A DNA stretch of 20,255 bases from an uncultured Eubacterium sp. (GCA_900551775.1 URXI01000047.1:1-20255); one strand, 5' to 3'. Counted from the first letter of the stretch, positions 12,908-19,635 are shown. The notes: a model not told the origin generated them from the letters alone. Made by a program: numbers and translations.

Positions 12908-13600
12908 ATGATATACACAAAAGAAGTCGAGAACATGTGCGTCGTCAATAGAGATGCGAATCATGGCCCTGCCCCGATTCCCGAAGAGGGGAAATGGGTA
13001 CAGGCGAAAGAGGTCAGGGATATTTCCGGTCTGACTCACGGCGTTGGCTGGTGTGCTCCGCAGCAGGGTGCCTGCAAGCTGACCCTGAACGTGAAGGACG
13101 GCATCATCCAGGAAGCTTTGATCGAGACCCTGGGATGTTCCGGCATGACACATTCTGCAGCGATGGCTGGAGAAATTCTCGTAGGTAAGACCATTATGGA
13201 GGCACTGAACACAGATTTGGTCTGTGATGCGATAAATACAGCGATGAGAGAGTTATTCTTACAGATCGTTTACGGAAGAACACAGAGTGCATTCTCTGAA
13301 GGCGGTCTTGCCGTCGGCGCTGGTCTTGAAGACCTGGGTAAGGGAACGAGAAGCCAGGTGGGCACCATCTATTCCACAGAGGCAAAGGGCCCCAGATATC
13401 TGGAACTGGCAGAGGGCTACATATTGGAAGAAGGTCTTGACGAGAACGACAGTATCATCGGCTACAAATATGTAAATTTGGGTAAGATGATGGATTTCAT
13501 CAAAGACGGTGTAGATCCTATGGAAGCGATAGAGAAGGCCAGCGGAAAGTATGGCAGATTTGATGAAGCTGTCAAGAAAATCGATCCGCGGAAAGAATAG
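12908..13600 (+). CDS. NifU/IscU-like iron-sulfur cluster scaffold protein
   Basis: A 230-residue protein related to the NifU N-terminal/IscU scaffold fold. ETLGCSGMTHSAAMAGEILVG (Cys77) corresponds to the GCG-SAIASSS region of IscU, and GWCAPQQGACKL (Cys49, Cys56) to the first cluster region. The place where IscU has its third cluster cysteine (HCS) reads GRTQSAFSEGG, without cysteine; Cys106 in LVCDAIN is the only later one. The C-terminal 90 residues (SQVGTIYSTEAKGPRYLELAEGY onward) extend beyond IscU. GGAGG at 12897-12901 supports the ATG. The GGGtGRT gene begins 12 bases after the stop with its own GGAGG, so the two form an operon. It may hold a different cluster or share ligands with its partner; this is inference. 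Confidence 0.82.
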   Translation: MIYTKEVENMCVVNRDANHGPAPIPEEGKWVQAKEVRDISGLTHGVGWCAPQQGACKLTLNVKDGIIQEALIETLGCSGMTHSAAMAGEILVGKTIMEALNTDLVCDAINTAMRELFLQIVYGRTQSAFSEGGLAVGAGLEDLGKGTRSQVGTIYSTEAKGPRYLELAEGYILEEGLDENDSIIGYKYVNLGKMMDFIKDGVDPMEAIEKASGKYGRFDEAVKKIDPRKE

Positions 13601-13612
13601 GAGGCAGGCGAG

Positions 13613-14611
13613 ATGGAATTATTTGAAAACTATGACAGACGAATTGCCGGCATCGAAGCGGCTATGAAAGAATACGGCATCAAGGATCTGGAAGAGGCGA
13701 GAACGATGTGCACAGACAAAGGCTTTGATCCTTATACAATTGTAAAGGGCATCCAGCCGATCTGCTTTGAAGATGCTTGCTGGGCCTATGTCCTGGGCGC
13801 GGCCATCGCCATGAAGAAGGGCGCGACCACTGCGGTAGAAGCAGCCAAGGCCATCGGCGAAGGCTTGCAGGCTTTCTGCATCGCAGGCTCTGTCGCTGAT
13901 GACAGAAAGGTGGGTATCGGCCACGGGAATCTAGCCTCCATGCTGCTCAGCGAGGAGACAGAGTGCTTTGCATTTTTAGCTGGTCATGAGTCTTTCGCTG
14001 CGGCGGAAGGCGCCATCGGCATCGCAAATTCCGCCAACAAAGTGCGGACAAAACCGCTCCGCGTCATCCTCAACGGACTGGGAAAGGACGCCGCTTTGAT
14101 CATCTCCAGAATCAACGGATTTACCTACGTAAAGACGGACTTTGATTTTTATAGCGGAGAGCTGAAAATCGTCAGTGAGACGCCTTATTCCACTGGTGAT
14201 CGATCAAAGGTAAAATGCTATGGGGCTAACGACGTGAGAGAAGGGGTTGCCATCATGCACCACGAGAACGTAGATGTTTCCATTACAGGAAACTCCACCA
14301 ATCCGACCAGATTCCAGCATCCTGTGGCAGGCACCTACAAAAAAGAAAGAGTGCTTGCTGGAAAGAAGTATTTCTCCGTAGCGTCCGGCGGCGGTACAGG
14401 AAGAACGCTGCACCCTGACAATATGGCAGCAGGACCATCCTCCTACGGTATGACAGACACCATGGGCAGGATGCACTCTGACGCCCAGTTCGCAGGATCT
14501 TCTTCTGTTCCGGCACATGTGGAAATGATGGGCTTCCTCGGCATGGGCAACAACCCGATGGTAGGCGCCAGCGTCGCCGTTGCAGTAGCAGTGCAGGAAG
14601 CGCATAAATAG
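13613..14611 (+). CDS. GGGtGRT family protein, function unknown
   Basis: A 332-residue, probably cytosolic protein with the family signature GGGTGRT at residues 259-265, followed by LHPDNMAAGPSSYGM. Conserved-looking cysteines cluster in the first third: Cys33, Cys51, Cys56, Cys89 and Cys118. The gly/ala-rich C-terminus (GFLGMGNNPMVGASVAVAVAVQEA) is also typical. The family is known only as a domain of unknown function, and occurs next to NifU-like genes in anaerobes, as here. Translation starts at ATG 13613 after AATAGGAGGCAGGCG. The cysteines, the scaffold partner and the radical SAM gene upstream together suggest a role with iron-sulfur or another redox cofactor, which is inference. Confidence 0.88.
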   Translation: MELFENYDRRIAGIEAAMKEYGIKDLEEARTMCTDKGFDPYTIVKGIQPICFEDACWAYVLGAAIAMKKGATTAVEAAKAIGEGLQAFCIAGSVADDRKVGIGHGNLASMLLSEETECFAFLAGHESFAAAEGAIGIANSANKVRTKPLRVILNGLGKDAALIISRINGFTYVKTDFDFYSGELKIVSETPYSTGDRSKVKCYGANDVREGVAIMHHENVDVSITGNSTNPTRFQHPVAGTYKKERVLAGKKYFSVASGGGTGRTLHPDNMAAGPSSYGMTDTMGRMHSDAQFAGSSSVPAHVEMMGFLGMGNNPMVGASVAVAVAVQEAHK

Positions 14612-14635
14612 AGAAATTGAATAGGATGTTTTTTG

Positions 14636-14670
14636 AGAACTGCATTAGTTTTAATGCAGTTCTTTATATA
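14636..14670 (+). terminator. Strong terminator of the NifU-like/GGGtGRT operon
   Basis: AGAACTGCATTA (14636-14647) pairs perfectly over 12 bp with TAATGCAGTTCT (14652-14663), with a 4-nt loop and a T/A-rich tail. Confidence 0.9.
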
Positions 14671-14714
14671 TCCCATCAAGCATAGAAAAGTTTTCAATTC
14701 CAAAACTTACCGCT

Positions 14715-14750
14715 TTGATTTCGTTCATTTCTATTGTAGAATAACAATAG
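14715..14750 (+). promoter_or_regulatory. Promoter with a 20-bp palindrome over its -10
   Basis: TTGATT (14715-14720), 16-bp spacer and TAGAAT (14737-14742) make a plausible promoter. CTATTGT (14731-14737) and ACAATAG (14744-14750) are exact inverted repeats with a 6-bp centre, placed on top of the -10. That placement is typical of a repressor operator. The binding protein is unknown. Confidence 0.55.
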
Positions 14751-14783
14751 GCGCCCAGTTGAGTTATGGGAAAGGACGCAGAA

Positions 14784-14978
14784 ATGGATGAAATATTAGA
14801 TAAGATAACAGTAGAACAAGACGGCATCTCATACCTTGTTGAGATAAAGGGGATTGAGTACGCGCATTTTGAGGTTGCACATATCTATGCGGTAGTAAAT
14901 TACTACACAGGATACGTGATCTATAACCTCGATTTTGATAATAAATATGAAAAGAAGTATATTCTAACCACTACATAA
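14784..14978 (+). CDS. Small protein of unknown function (64 residues)
   Basis: A small acidic protein with aromatic-rich C-terminal half (HIYAVVNYYTGYVIYNLDFDNKYEKKY) and no membrane segment or known motif. The ATG at 14784 is chosen because GGGAAAGGA lies 7 bases upstream; an in-frame ATG at 14766 has no ribosome-binding site. The promoter and palindrome at 14715-14750 support it as a real, regulated gene. A 9-bp hairpin follows the stop codon. It is more AT-rich than its large neighbours. No function can be proposed. Confidence 0.6.
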   Translation: MDEILDKITVEQDGISYLVEIKGIEYAHFEVAHIYAVVNYYTGYVIYNLDFDNKYEKKYILTTT

Positions 14979-15002
14979 AGAAACACTCATAGGTCGCTAG
15001 CT

Positions 15003-15026
15003 GGGTGCCGTTTTATTACGGTACCC
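15003..15026. terminator. Hairpin after the 64-residue gene, possible terminator
   Basis: GGGTGCCGT (15003-15011) pairs with ACGGTACCC (15018-15026) with one G-U pair and a 6-nt loop. There is no clear T-tract on either side, only ACTTTC on the plus strand, so termination is uncertain. It lies between two convergent small genes and could serve both. Confidence 0.5.
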
Positions 15027-15043
15027 ACTTTCATTGGACTCCT

Positions 15044-15247
15044 TTAGTTATGCTTTTTATCCGGATGTCTGAACCGTTCCATGGCTTTTGTATCTTTGAA
15101 CAGTTTATTCAACACGTTCGCCGTATTTTGTTCTGCGATTTTTCTCACAATCTCTTCATCTGGTCCTCTGTATGGATGAGGGCCATCCGGAAAAGCATCG
15201 CTGCTGTGCAGTCTTTTTAATTTTTTTGTAATTTTTACTACAGCCAT
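15044..15247 (-). CDS. Small basic protein of unknown function (67 residues)
   Basis: A small, hydrophilic, basic protein beginning MAVVKITKKLKRLHSSD, with a Pro/Gly/His segment FPDGPHPYRGPDEE and an amphipathic helix-like C-terminal half. AGAGGTAAC lies 4-12 bases before its ATG, and a perfect sigma-A promoter sits upstream on the same strand, which makes it a real gene despite its size. No cysteine, membrane segment or known domain is seen. It diverges from another 67-residue gene at 15374. Confidence 0.65.
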   Translation of the reverse strand: MAVVKITKKLKRLHSSDAFPDGPHPYRGPDEEIVRKIAEQNTANVLNKLFKDTKAMERFRHPDKKHN

Positions 15248-15277
15248 TTTGTTACCTCTGTATTTTGTATTTACTAT

Positions 15278-15305
15278 ATTATAGCGAATATCACATCCTT
15301 GTCAA
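15278..15305 (-). promoter_or_regulatory. Consensus sigma-A promoter of the 67-residue basic protein gene
   Basis: On the minus strand, TTGACA (15305-15300) and TATAAT (15283-15278), both perfect, are 16 bp apart, 31 bp before the start codon. Confidence 0.85.
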
Positions 15306-15336
15306 TTGATGTGCATGAATCCATAGGGAAAGGATA

Positions 15337-15345
15337 TGATAAAAT
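15337..15345 (+). promoter_or_regulatory. Extended -10 promoter of the divergent small gene
   Basis: TGATAAAAT at 15337-15345 is an extended -10, with no good -35 at the usual distance. It is the same nine bases as the -10 at 10777-10785. It lies 28 bp before the start codon at 15374. Confidence 0.5.
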
Positions 15346-15373
15346 AGGAAACATAAAGAAGGAAGCGAAAGTT

Positions 15374-15577
15374 ATGAGAGAACTGTTATATAAAAATTAT
15401 ATTTTGAAAATCAGAGAGAGCAGCAGAGATACAGACATTGAAATCACGAAAGACGATGAACTCGTTCTGAGGATTACCTTTGCGCCAGGGGTCAGCGATG
15501 AAATCATTCTGCAGGGAGTCGAAGAGAGTCTTGAAATCGTAGATGCGATGAAGAGCGACCACGGAAAAAAACAGTAA
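15374..15577 (+). CDS. Small protein of unknown function (67 residues)
   Basis: A small acidic protein, MRELLYKNYILKIRESS then a beta-rich stretch DIEITKDDELVLRITF and an acidic helix ending DAMKSDHGKKQ. No known motif or membrane segment. The ATG at 15374 is chosen because GAAGGAAGCG precedes it; the in-frame TTG at 15299 would include the promoter. A long perfect hairpin follows within 4 bases of the stop. Function unknown. Confidence 0.65.
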   Translation: MRELLYKNYILKIRESSRDTDIEITKDDELVLRITFAPGVSDEIILQGVEESLEIVDAMKSDHGKKQ

Positions 15578-15580
15578 TTT

Positions 15581-15627
15581 AAAGAGGCTGCGCACTGACA
15601 TGGGAAATGCCAATGCGCAGCCTCTTT
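15581..15627. terminator. Bidirectional terminator with a 14-bp perfect stem
   Basis: AAAGAGGCTGCGCA (15581-15594) is the exact reverse complement of 15614-15627, with a 19-nt loop. It sits between the plus-strand small gene (stop 15577) and the minus-strand XRE regulator (stop 15657); the terminal TTT/AAA gives a short U-tract in both directions. Confidence 0.85.
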
Positions 15628-15656
15628 CTGTGTGGGATTTTGGTTTGATCAGTGCG

Positions 15657-16055
15657 TTAAGCTATGGGTAGAGGGTCAAAATTTGGAATCTCTCCTGCTG
15701 ATTCCTCTTCGAGAAGAACCCTGGCTCTCTCCAGGAGACATCCTTGTCCATGGGGTGAAAGCTGATAAAAGATTTCGACCAGAGACAATAATTGATCTTT
15801 ACATCTGTCGGTAAAAATGATTTCGTTGACGAAACGGTCGTTTTCCGATTGCAATATGGTGTCAACCCTGACATGATAAAAATCAGCCAAATCTACGATG
15901 GTATCCGCACCAGGCACCTTCTTTCCTGTTTCGTATAGAGCATATGTACTGCGACACAAGTGAAGACCGTCTGCGACTTGCATTTGTGTGTACCCGAATA
16001 TGTTTCTTAGATATTTGATGTTTTCTGCGACCTGCATTTGTACTTCTATTTTCAC
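15657..16055 (-). CDS. XRE-family helix-turn-helix transcriptional regulator
   Basis: A 132-residue DNA-binding protein. The HTH domain (about 9-65) reads NIKYLRNIFGYTQMQVADGLHLCRSTYALYETGKKVPGADTIVDLADFYHVRVDTIL, a clear Cro/C1-type pattern. The C-terminal half (LLSLVEIFYQLSPHGQGCLLERARVLLEEE) is helical and may dimerise or sense a ligand. Start is GTG at 16055, preceded by AAGGAGGAAGACGTAA. It is divergent from the riboswitch-MATE unit, and repeated TTCACT sites lie in the gap, so it may regulate itself and perhaps the pump. Confidence 0.85.
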   Translation of the reverse strand: MKIEVQMQVAENIKYLRNIFGYTQMQVADGLHLCRSTYALYETGKKVPGADTIVDLADFYHVRVDTILQSENDRFVNEIIFTDRCKDQLLSLVEIFYQLSPHGQGCLLERARVLLEEESAGEIPNFDPLPIA

Positions 16056-16091
16056 TTACGTCTTCCTCCTTATTAAATTTAAATTTCCCTC

Positions 16092-16132
16092 ACACTATAT
16101 ATAGAGTGAAATCTTCACTAAATAGTTTCACT
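16092..16132. promoter_or_regulatory. Repeated TTCACT half-sites, likely operator of the XRE regulator
   Basis: AGTGAA-ATC-TTCACT (16105-16119) is a perfect 6-3-6 palindrome. A further direct copy TTTCACT lies at 16126-16132 and a degraded CACACTATA at 16091-16099. The sites are 50-75 bp before the start of the XRE gene, where its promoter must be (TATATA/TATAGT-like -10 at about 16093-16101 on the minus strand). Confidence 0.6.
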
Positions 16133-16146
16133 TTTTAGAAAAAACT

Positions 16147-16175
16147 TTGACTTTTAATCATGAATCGTGTATGTT
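16147..16175 (+). promoter_or_regulatory. Promoter of the MATE leader RNA
   Basis: TTGACT (16147-16152), 17-bp spacer, TATGTT (16170-16175; 4/6). Transcription would begin near 16183, just before the structured leader. Confidence 0.65.
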
Positions 16176-16199
16176 AGTATATAGATATTTGAATAATAA

Positions 16200-16285
16200 A
16201 ACCTCTCATCTGCCACCGGGTAGGTGAGTAAGTGTGTCTCAACGGTTCCGGTAGGTCGTAAGCAGGAACCCGCGGGGCTTTTTTT
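16200..16285 (+). ncRNA. Guanidine-IV (mepA-type) riboswitch candidate with terminator
   Basis: Two hairpins lie in tandem: CTCATCTGCC (16205-16214) with GGTAGGTGAG (16219-16228), and GGTTCC (16244-16249) with GGAACC (16265-16270). Their apical parts hold ACCGGGTAGGT and GGTAGGTCGTAAGCA. CGCGGGGC and seven T follow (16271-16285). Two-hairpin leaders of this look upstream of MepA-type MATE genes are the guanidine-IV class, which turns on efflux when guanidinium binds. The 3' CCCGCGGGGC can also pair, with a bulge, with GCCACCGGG (16212-16220), which would form the terminator and break the first hairpin. Class assignment is from remembered motifs and the downstream MATE gene. Confidence 0.75.
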
Positions 16286-16320
16286 GTTATAGGATAAGTA
16301 ATGGACAATAGGAGGAAGAC

Positions 16321-17673
16321 ATGGAGAGAATTGATGACAAAAGCAGAAAGAAGTTTGCCAGATATGTATCGCTGAACATTTTGGCTATGCTTGGAAGTTC
16401 CTGCTACATCGTTGCTGACACCTTTTTTATCGCCAATGGGATCGGTGCCGACGGCTTGACTGCACTGAACCTTGCAATTTCTATATTCAGCTTTATACAG
16501 GCCATTGGGCTCATGGTGGGAATCGGCAGCGGCACCAGATACGCTGTCAGCATGTCGCGGGGTGAACGGGAGACTGGCAGCCAGGTCTTTACTAACGCGA
16601 TTATGGCGGGCATCACAGTCGGATGCCTGATTGCCTTAACAGGACTTCTCCTAGCCGGACAGATTGCGGAACTTATCGGTGCCGACCAAGTGACCAGGGG
16701 AATGACCAGCACTTATCTGAGAGTCATCATGTTCTTCGCCCCTTTTTACATTGTCAATCACACCGTTGTGGCCTTTGTAAGAAATGATGGCAATCCCAAG
16801 CTGGCGACCATTGCCATGCTGGCAGGGAACTTTTCCAACATCGTCTTAGATTATGTGTTTATCTATCTCTTCAAATGGGGGATGTTCGGCGCCTCCTTTG
16901 CTACAGGCATCGGTCCGGTCATCAGCATCTGCTGCCTGTCCGCGCATTTTATTAAAAAGAAGAATCAGTTCAAGTTCATTAAAACGAGAGTTTTGCTGCA
17001 CACAGTTGCCGACTTCTGCAAGCTGGGGATTTCCTCTTTTGTCAACGAACTATCCACAGGAGCGGTCATCATGATTTTTAATTTCCTATTTCTGGGTTTA
17101 GGTGGGAATACCGCTGTCGCCGCCTATGGAATCGTCGCCAATGTGGCGCTCTTTGCAGTGTCTATCTTTACGGGAATCGCTCAGGGCATACAGCCTTTGG
17201 TCAGTGATTATTATGGCAGAGGCCTGACGGGCCAGTTGAAAACGGTGCTGAAGGATGCTGTTCTCGTTGCTTTGGTATTAACTGCGATCATTGTGGCTGT
17301 TTCTAACGTTTGGAGTGACGGTATCGTGTCGATTTTTAACAAAAGCGGGGATGGGCAGTTGCAGTCCATCGCGAAAGAGGGAATCACCATCTATTTTTTG
17401 GGATTTTTCCCTGGCAGCTTAAATATCGTGCTGGCAGGTTATCTCAGCGCAATGGAAAAAGCAGAGAAAGGATTTCTCATTTCTCTGCTTAGGGGTCTGG
17501 TAGTAATCGCTCCATCGGCACTGCTGTTATCAAAAGTTTTTGGCATGACTGGCGTTTGGACGGCAATTCCGGTCACGGAGACAATTACGCTGCTTGCAGC
17601 ACTGTATATGACCAGGCGTGTTATTTATCAGCCGCAATCTTCCGCTGAAATATTGCAATCGCGAGGATTGTAA
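16321..17673 (+). CDS. MATE family efflux transporter (MepA-like)
   Basis: A 450-residue membrane protein with about 12 hydrophobic segments in two homologous halves, the normal MATE size and layout. Typical features are the N-terminal NILAMLGSSCYIVADTFFIANGIGADGLTALNLA, NDGNPKLATIAMLAGNFSNIVLDYVFIYLFKWGMFGASFATG in the middle, and GIAQGIQPLVSDYYGRG in the second half. These cation/H+ or cation/Na+ antiporters expel organic cations and drugs. With a guanidine-IV-like leader in front, guanidinium or related cations are the likely substrate (inference). TAGGAGGAAGAC precedes the ATG. The 3' end overlaps the convergent ABC permease gene by 53 bp. Confidence 0.92.
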   Translation: MERIDDKSRKKFARYVSLNILAMLGSSCYIVADTFFIANGIGADGLTALNLAISIFSFIQAIGLMVGIGSGTRYAVSMSRGERETGSQVFTNAIMAGITVGCLIALTGLLLAGQIAELIGADQVTRGMTSTYLRVIMFFAPFYIVNHTVVAFVRNDGNPKLATIAMLAGNFSNIVLDYVFIYLFKWGMFGASFATGIGPVISICCLSAHFIKKKNQFKFIKTRVLLHTVADFCKLGISSFVNELSTGAVIMIFNFLFLGLGGNTAVAAYGIVANVALFAVSIFTGIAQGIQPLVSDYYGRGLTGQLKTVLKDAVLVALVLTAIIVAVSNVWSDGIVSIFNKSGDGQLQSIAKEGITIYFLGFFPGSLNIVLAGYLSAMEKAEKGFLISLLRGLVVIAPSALLLSKVFGMTGVWTAIPVTETITLLAALYMTRRVIYQPQSSAEILQSRGL

Positions 17674-18355
17674 TGACGATTGCATATGCGATGACCCAGA
17701 GGAGATCAGGCATGATGGTGCTATAGTCTCCAGAGAGTGCGGCTCTGCCAGCGTCGACAGCGTGGCAGAAGGGCAGGAGGTGGGCGATGGTGTCAAAAGC
17801 GTCTCCTGCGATGCTGGTATCGAACCAGGTGCCCGAAAGCCAGGCGGTTAAATTTGTAAGCAAGGCGCCGCAGACGCCTCCAACCTGCTTTTCGGTAAAA
17901 ATGCAGCCGCAGAGCAACCCCATTCCGATGAAGATGATGGAGCAGGGCAGCAGCACTGCGATAGCGATCAGGATGTTGATAGTGAAATCAAGACCCAGAG
18001 CCAGCGCCGCTAAAAAGCAGATGATGGTCTGACAGACGGCCAGGGGCAGCAGGGGCAGCAAATACCCACAGATGAAATTTCCAGAAGTCATCGGTGAAGT
18101 GAAGAGCCTCAGCATGAAAGAACTGGTTCTGTCTTTGGCTACAATCATTCCAGCAAACAGGGAGATAAATGAGAAGCCGAAGACGGTGATGCCGGGCGTC
18201 AAATATTCGATTGCGAAGAGATTGACTGGAACGTTGGCCTGTATCATGGAGAGCATGAATAACAATATGAGTGGAAAACCGAGGCCAAAGAACAGATTGA
18301 TCTTATCTCTGATTATTTCCTTTGTGTTGCGCGATGCAAAAGCGAGTGTTTTCAT
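17621..18355 (-). CDS. ABC-2 type transporter permease
   Basis: A 244-residue membrane protein with six hydrophobic segments, typical of ABC-2 permeases for drugs, lipids or peptides: FFGLGFPLILLFMLSMI near 29, ITVFGFSFISLFAGMIVA near 63, then segments near 105, 132, 165 and 225. VAKDRTSSFMLRLFTSPMTSGNFICGYLL is the family's characteristic loop. The ATG at 18355 is preceded by GGAGGTACCAGACA and overlaps the stop of the ATPase gene by ATGA, so translation is coupled. Three-gene operon (regulator, ATPase, permease). The 3' end lies inside the MATE gene on the other strand. Substrate unknown. Confidence 0.88.
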   Translation of the reverse strand: MKTLAFASRNTKEIIRDKINLFFGLGFPLILLFMLSMIQANVPVNLFAIEYLTPGITVFGFSFISLFAGMIVAKDRTSSFMLRLFTSPMTSGNFICGYLLPLLPLAVCQTIICFLAALALGLDFTINILIAIAVLLPCSIIFIGMGLLCGCIFTEKQVGGVCGALLTNLTAWLSGTWFDTSIAGDAFDTIAHLLPFCHAVDAGRAALSGDYSTIMPDLLWVIAYAIVITILAIAIFQRKIAADK

Positions 18356-19086
18356 TGTCTGGTACCTCCACTGCAAAGTTTTATGAAAGCTTCTTCGAAA
18401 TTCGTTTCTCCAGCCTGTTCTTTCAGTTCATCTGGTGTGCCGGAAGCGACAAGTCTGCCCTTGGTCATGATACCGATCTGATCTGAGAGGATTTCCGCTT
18501 CTTCCAAATAATGGGTGGTCAAAATGACGGTCTTTCTGCCCTTTAAAGATTCGATTGTCTGCCAAAGCTCTCTTCTGGCGATGACGTCTAATCCCAAGGT
18601 AGGCTCATCGAGGAAGAGGATTTCCGGATCAGAAATCAAAGCCATGGCGATGGACAGTCTCCGCTGCCAGCCGCCGGACAGGATACGGGCTTTGGAATGC
18701 TCTATCTCTGTAAGTCCCAGAGTTTCTATGACTTCTGTGGCTTTTTCCTTTGCCATGGTCTTGCCATGACCGTAGATGCCGGAGATGAATTCCAGATTTT
18801 CGCGGACGGATAACTGCATGGCGATAGCTGTTTCCTGGGGTGACACATTGATTTTTTCCTTTACTTTCAGTGCTTCTTTCTGGACACTGTACCCACAGAG
18901 ACTGGCATCTCCGGAAGTAGGTTTCATGAGGCAGGAAAGCATTTTGATGGTTGTGGTCTTTCCGGCGCCATTTACGCCCAAAAGAGAATATAACTCCCCC
19001 TGATTCACTTCTAGATTAAGACCTTTAACAGCGGTTTTATCTCCATATGTCTTGGTCAAATTTGTTGCTGTAATTGCTGGTTTCAT
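18352..19086 (-). CDS. ABC transporter ATP-binding protein
   Basis: A 244-residue ATPase with Walker A GVNGAGKTTT (about 38-47), Q-loop region, signature LSGGWQRRLS (about 136-145; Trp replaces the usual Gln/Met after GG), Walker B ILFLDEPTLGLD (about 155-166) and the H-loop histidine in ILTTHYLEEAE. It is of the drug-exporter/CcmA type and drives the permease encoded next. The ATG at 19086 follows the stop codon of the regulator by one base, and its ribosome-binding site AAGGGGAAAAA is inside the regulator's last codons, so the two are translationally coupled. Confidence 0.93.
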   Translation of the reverse strand: MKPAITATNLTKTYGDKTAVKGLNLEVNQGELYSLLGVNGAGKTTTIKMLSCLMKPTSGDASLCGYSVQKEALKVKEKINVSPQETAIAMQLSVRENLEFISGIYGHGKTMAKEKATEVIETLGLTEIEHSKARILSGGWQRRLSIAMALISDPEILFLDEPTLGLDVIARRELWQTIESLKGRKTVILTTHYLEEAEILSDQIGIMTKGRLVASGTPDELKEQAGETNFEEAFIKLCSGGTRQ

Positions 19087-19087
19087 T

Positions 19088-19510
19088 TTATTTTTCCCCT
19101 TTTGACATTATATCTCGTATGAGATTTAAAAAAATATCTGCTTTTACAATGGCGATTCCCTGTTCTTCATCGCCGAGAACCATGAGGCTGTCGCCTGTTT
19201 TGATGTCGAAGAGATCCCTCGCCTTCTTGGGAATGACGATTTGACCGCGATCGCCTACGGTGACTGTGCCAAAAGCATGTTTGCCCTTGGGGGCAATGGG
19301 AAGGTCTGCTTTAACCGGATCGTAATTGACCAGGTCATCCAATGTGACGTTATATAGATTTGCAAGAGCGATACAGTTTTCTAAATCTGGCAGCGTTTCA
19401 CCGTTTTCCCACTTGGCTACTGCCTGACGGGATACGCCGATTTGTTCGGCCAGATATTCTTGTGAATATTTATAGTGCTTGCGCAGATGGGTCAGATTCA
19501 CAGAAATCAT
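19088..19510 (-). CDS. XRE-AbrB fusion transcriptional regulator
   Basis: A 140-residue protein with two DNA-binding domains. Residues 1-60 are a Cro/C1 helix-turn-helix (YSQEYLAEQIGVSRQAVAKWENGETLPDLENCIALANLYNVTLDDLVNYD). Residues about 80-125 are a SpoVT/AbrB swapped-hairpin domain (GTVTVGDRGQIVIPKKARDLFDIKTGDSLMVLGDE). Clostridia often place this type directly ahead of an ABC exporter. The ATG at 19510 is preferred (AAAGGA 11-16 bases upstream); an upstream GTG at 19519 is too close to that site. First gene of the operon with the ABC genes, which it probably controls. Confidence 0.9.
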   Translation of the reverse strand: MISVNLTHLRKHYKYSQEYLAEQIGVSRQAVAKWENGETLPDLENCIALANLYNVTLDDLVNYDPVKADLPIAPKGKHAFGTVTVGDRGQIVIPKKARDLFDIKTGDSLMVLGDEEQGIAIVKADIFLNLIRDIMSKGEK

Positions 19511-19535
19511 ATTTTTCACATCCTTTCTTTACTAT

Positions 19536-19564
19536 ACAATAGCACGGTTTTGTGGACTTGACTA
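19536..19564 (-). promoter_or_regulatory. Candidate promoter of the regulator-ABC operon
   Basis: On the minus strand TAGTCA (19564-19559) and TATTGT (19541-19536) are 17 bp apart; both match consensus in 4 of 6 positions. The start codon lies 25 bp downstream. Confidence 0.4.
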
Positions 19565-19635
19565 CCAACCAGAAATCACCAGCAATGTTATCTTTGGTTG
19601 AGTATGGGTCGTTTCCCTTTTTTGTTTCGTTATGT

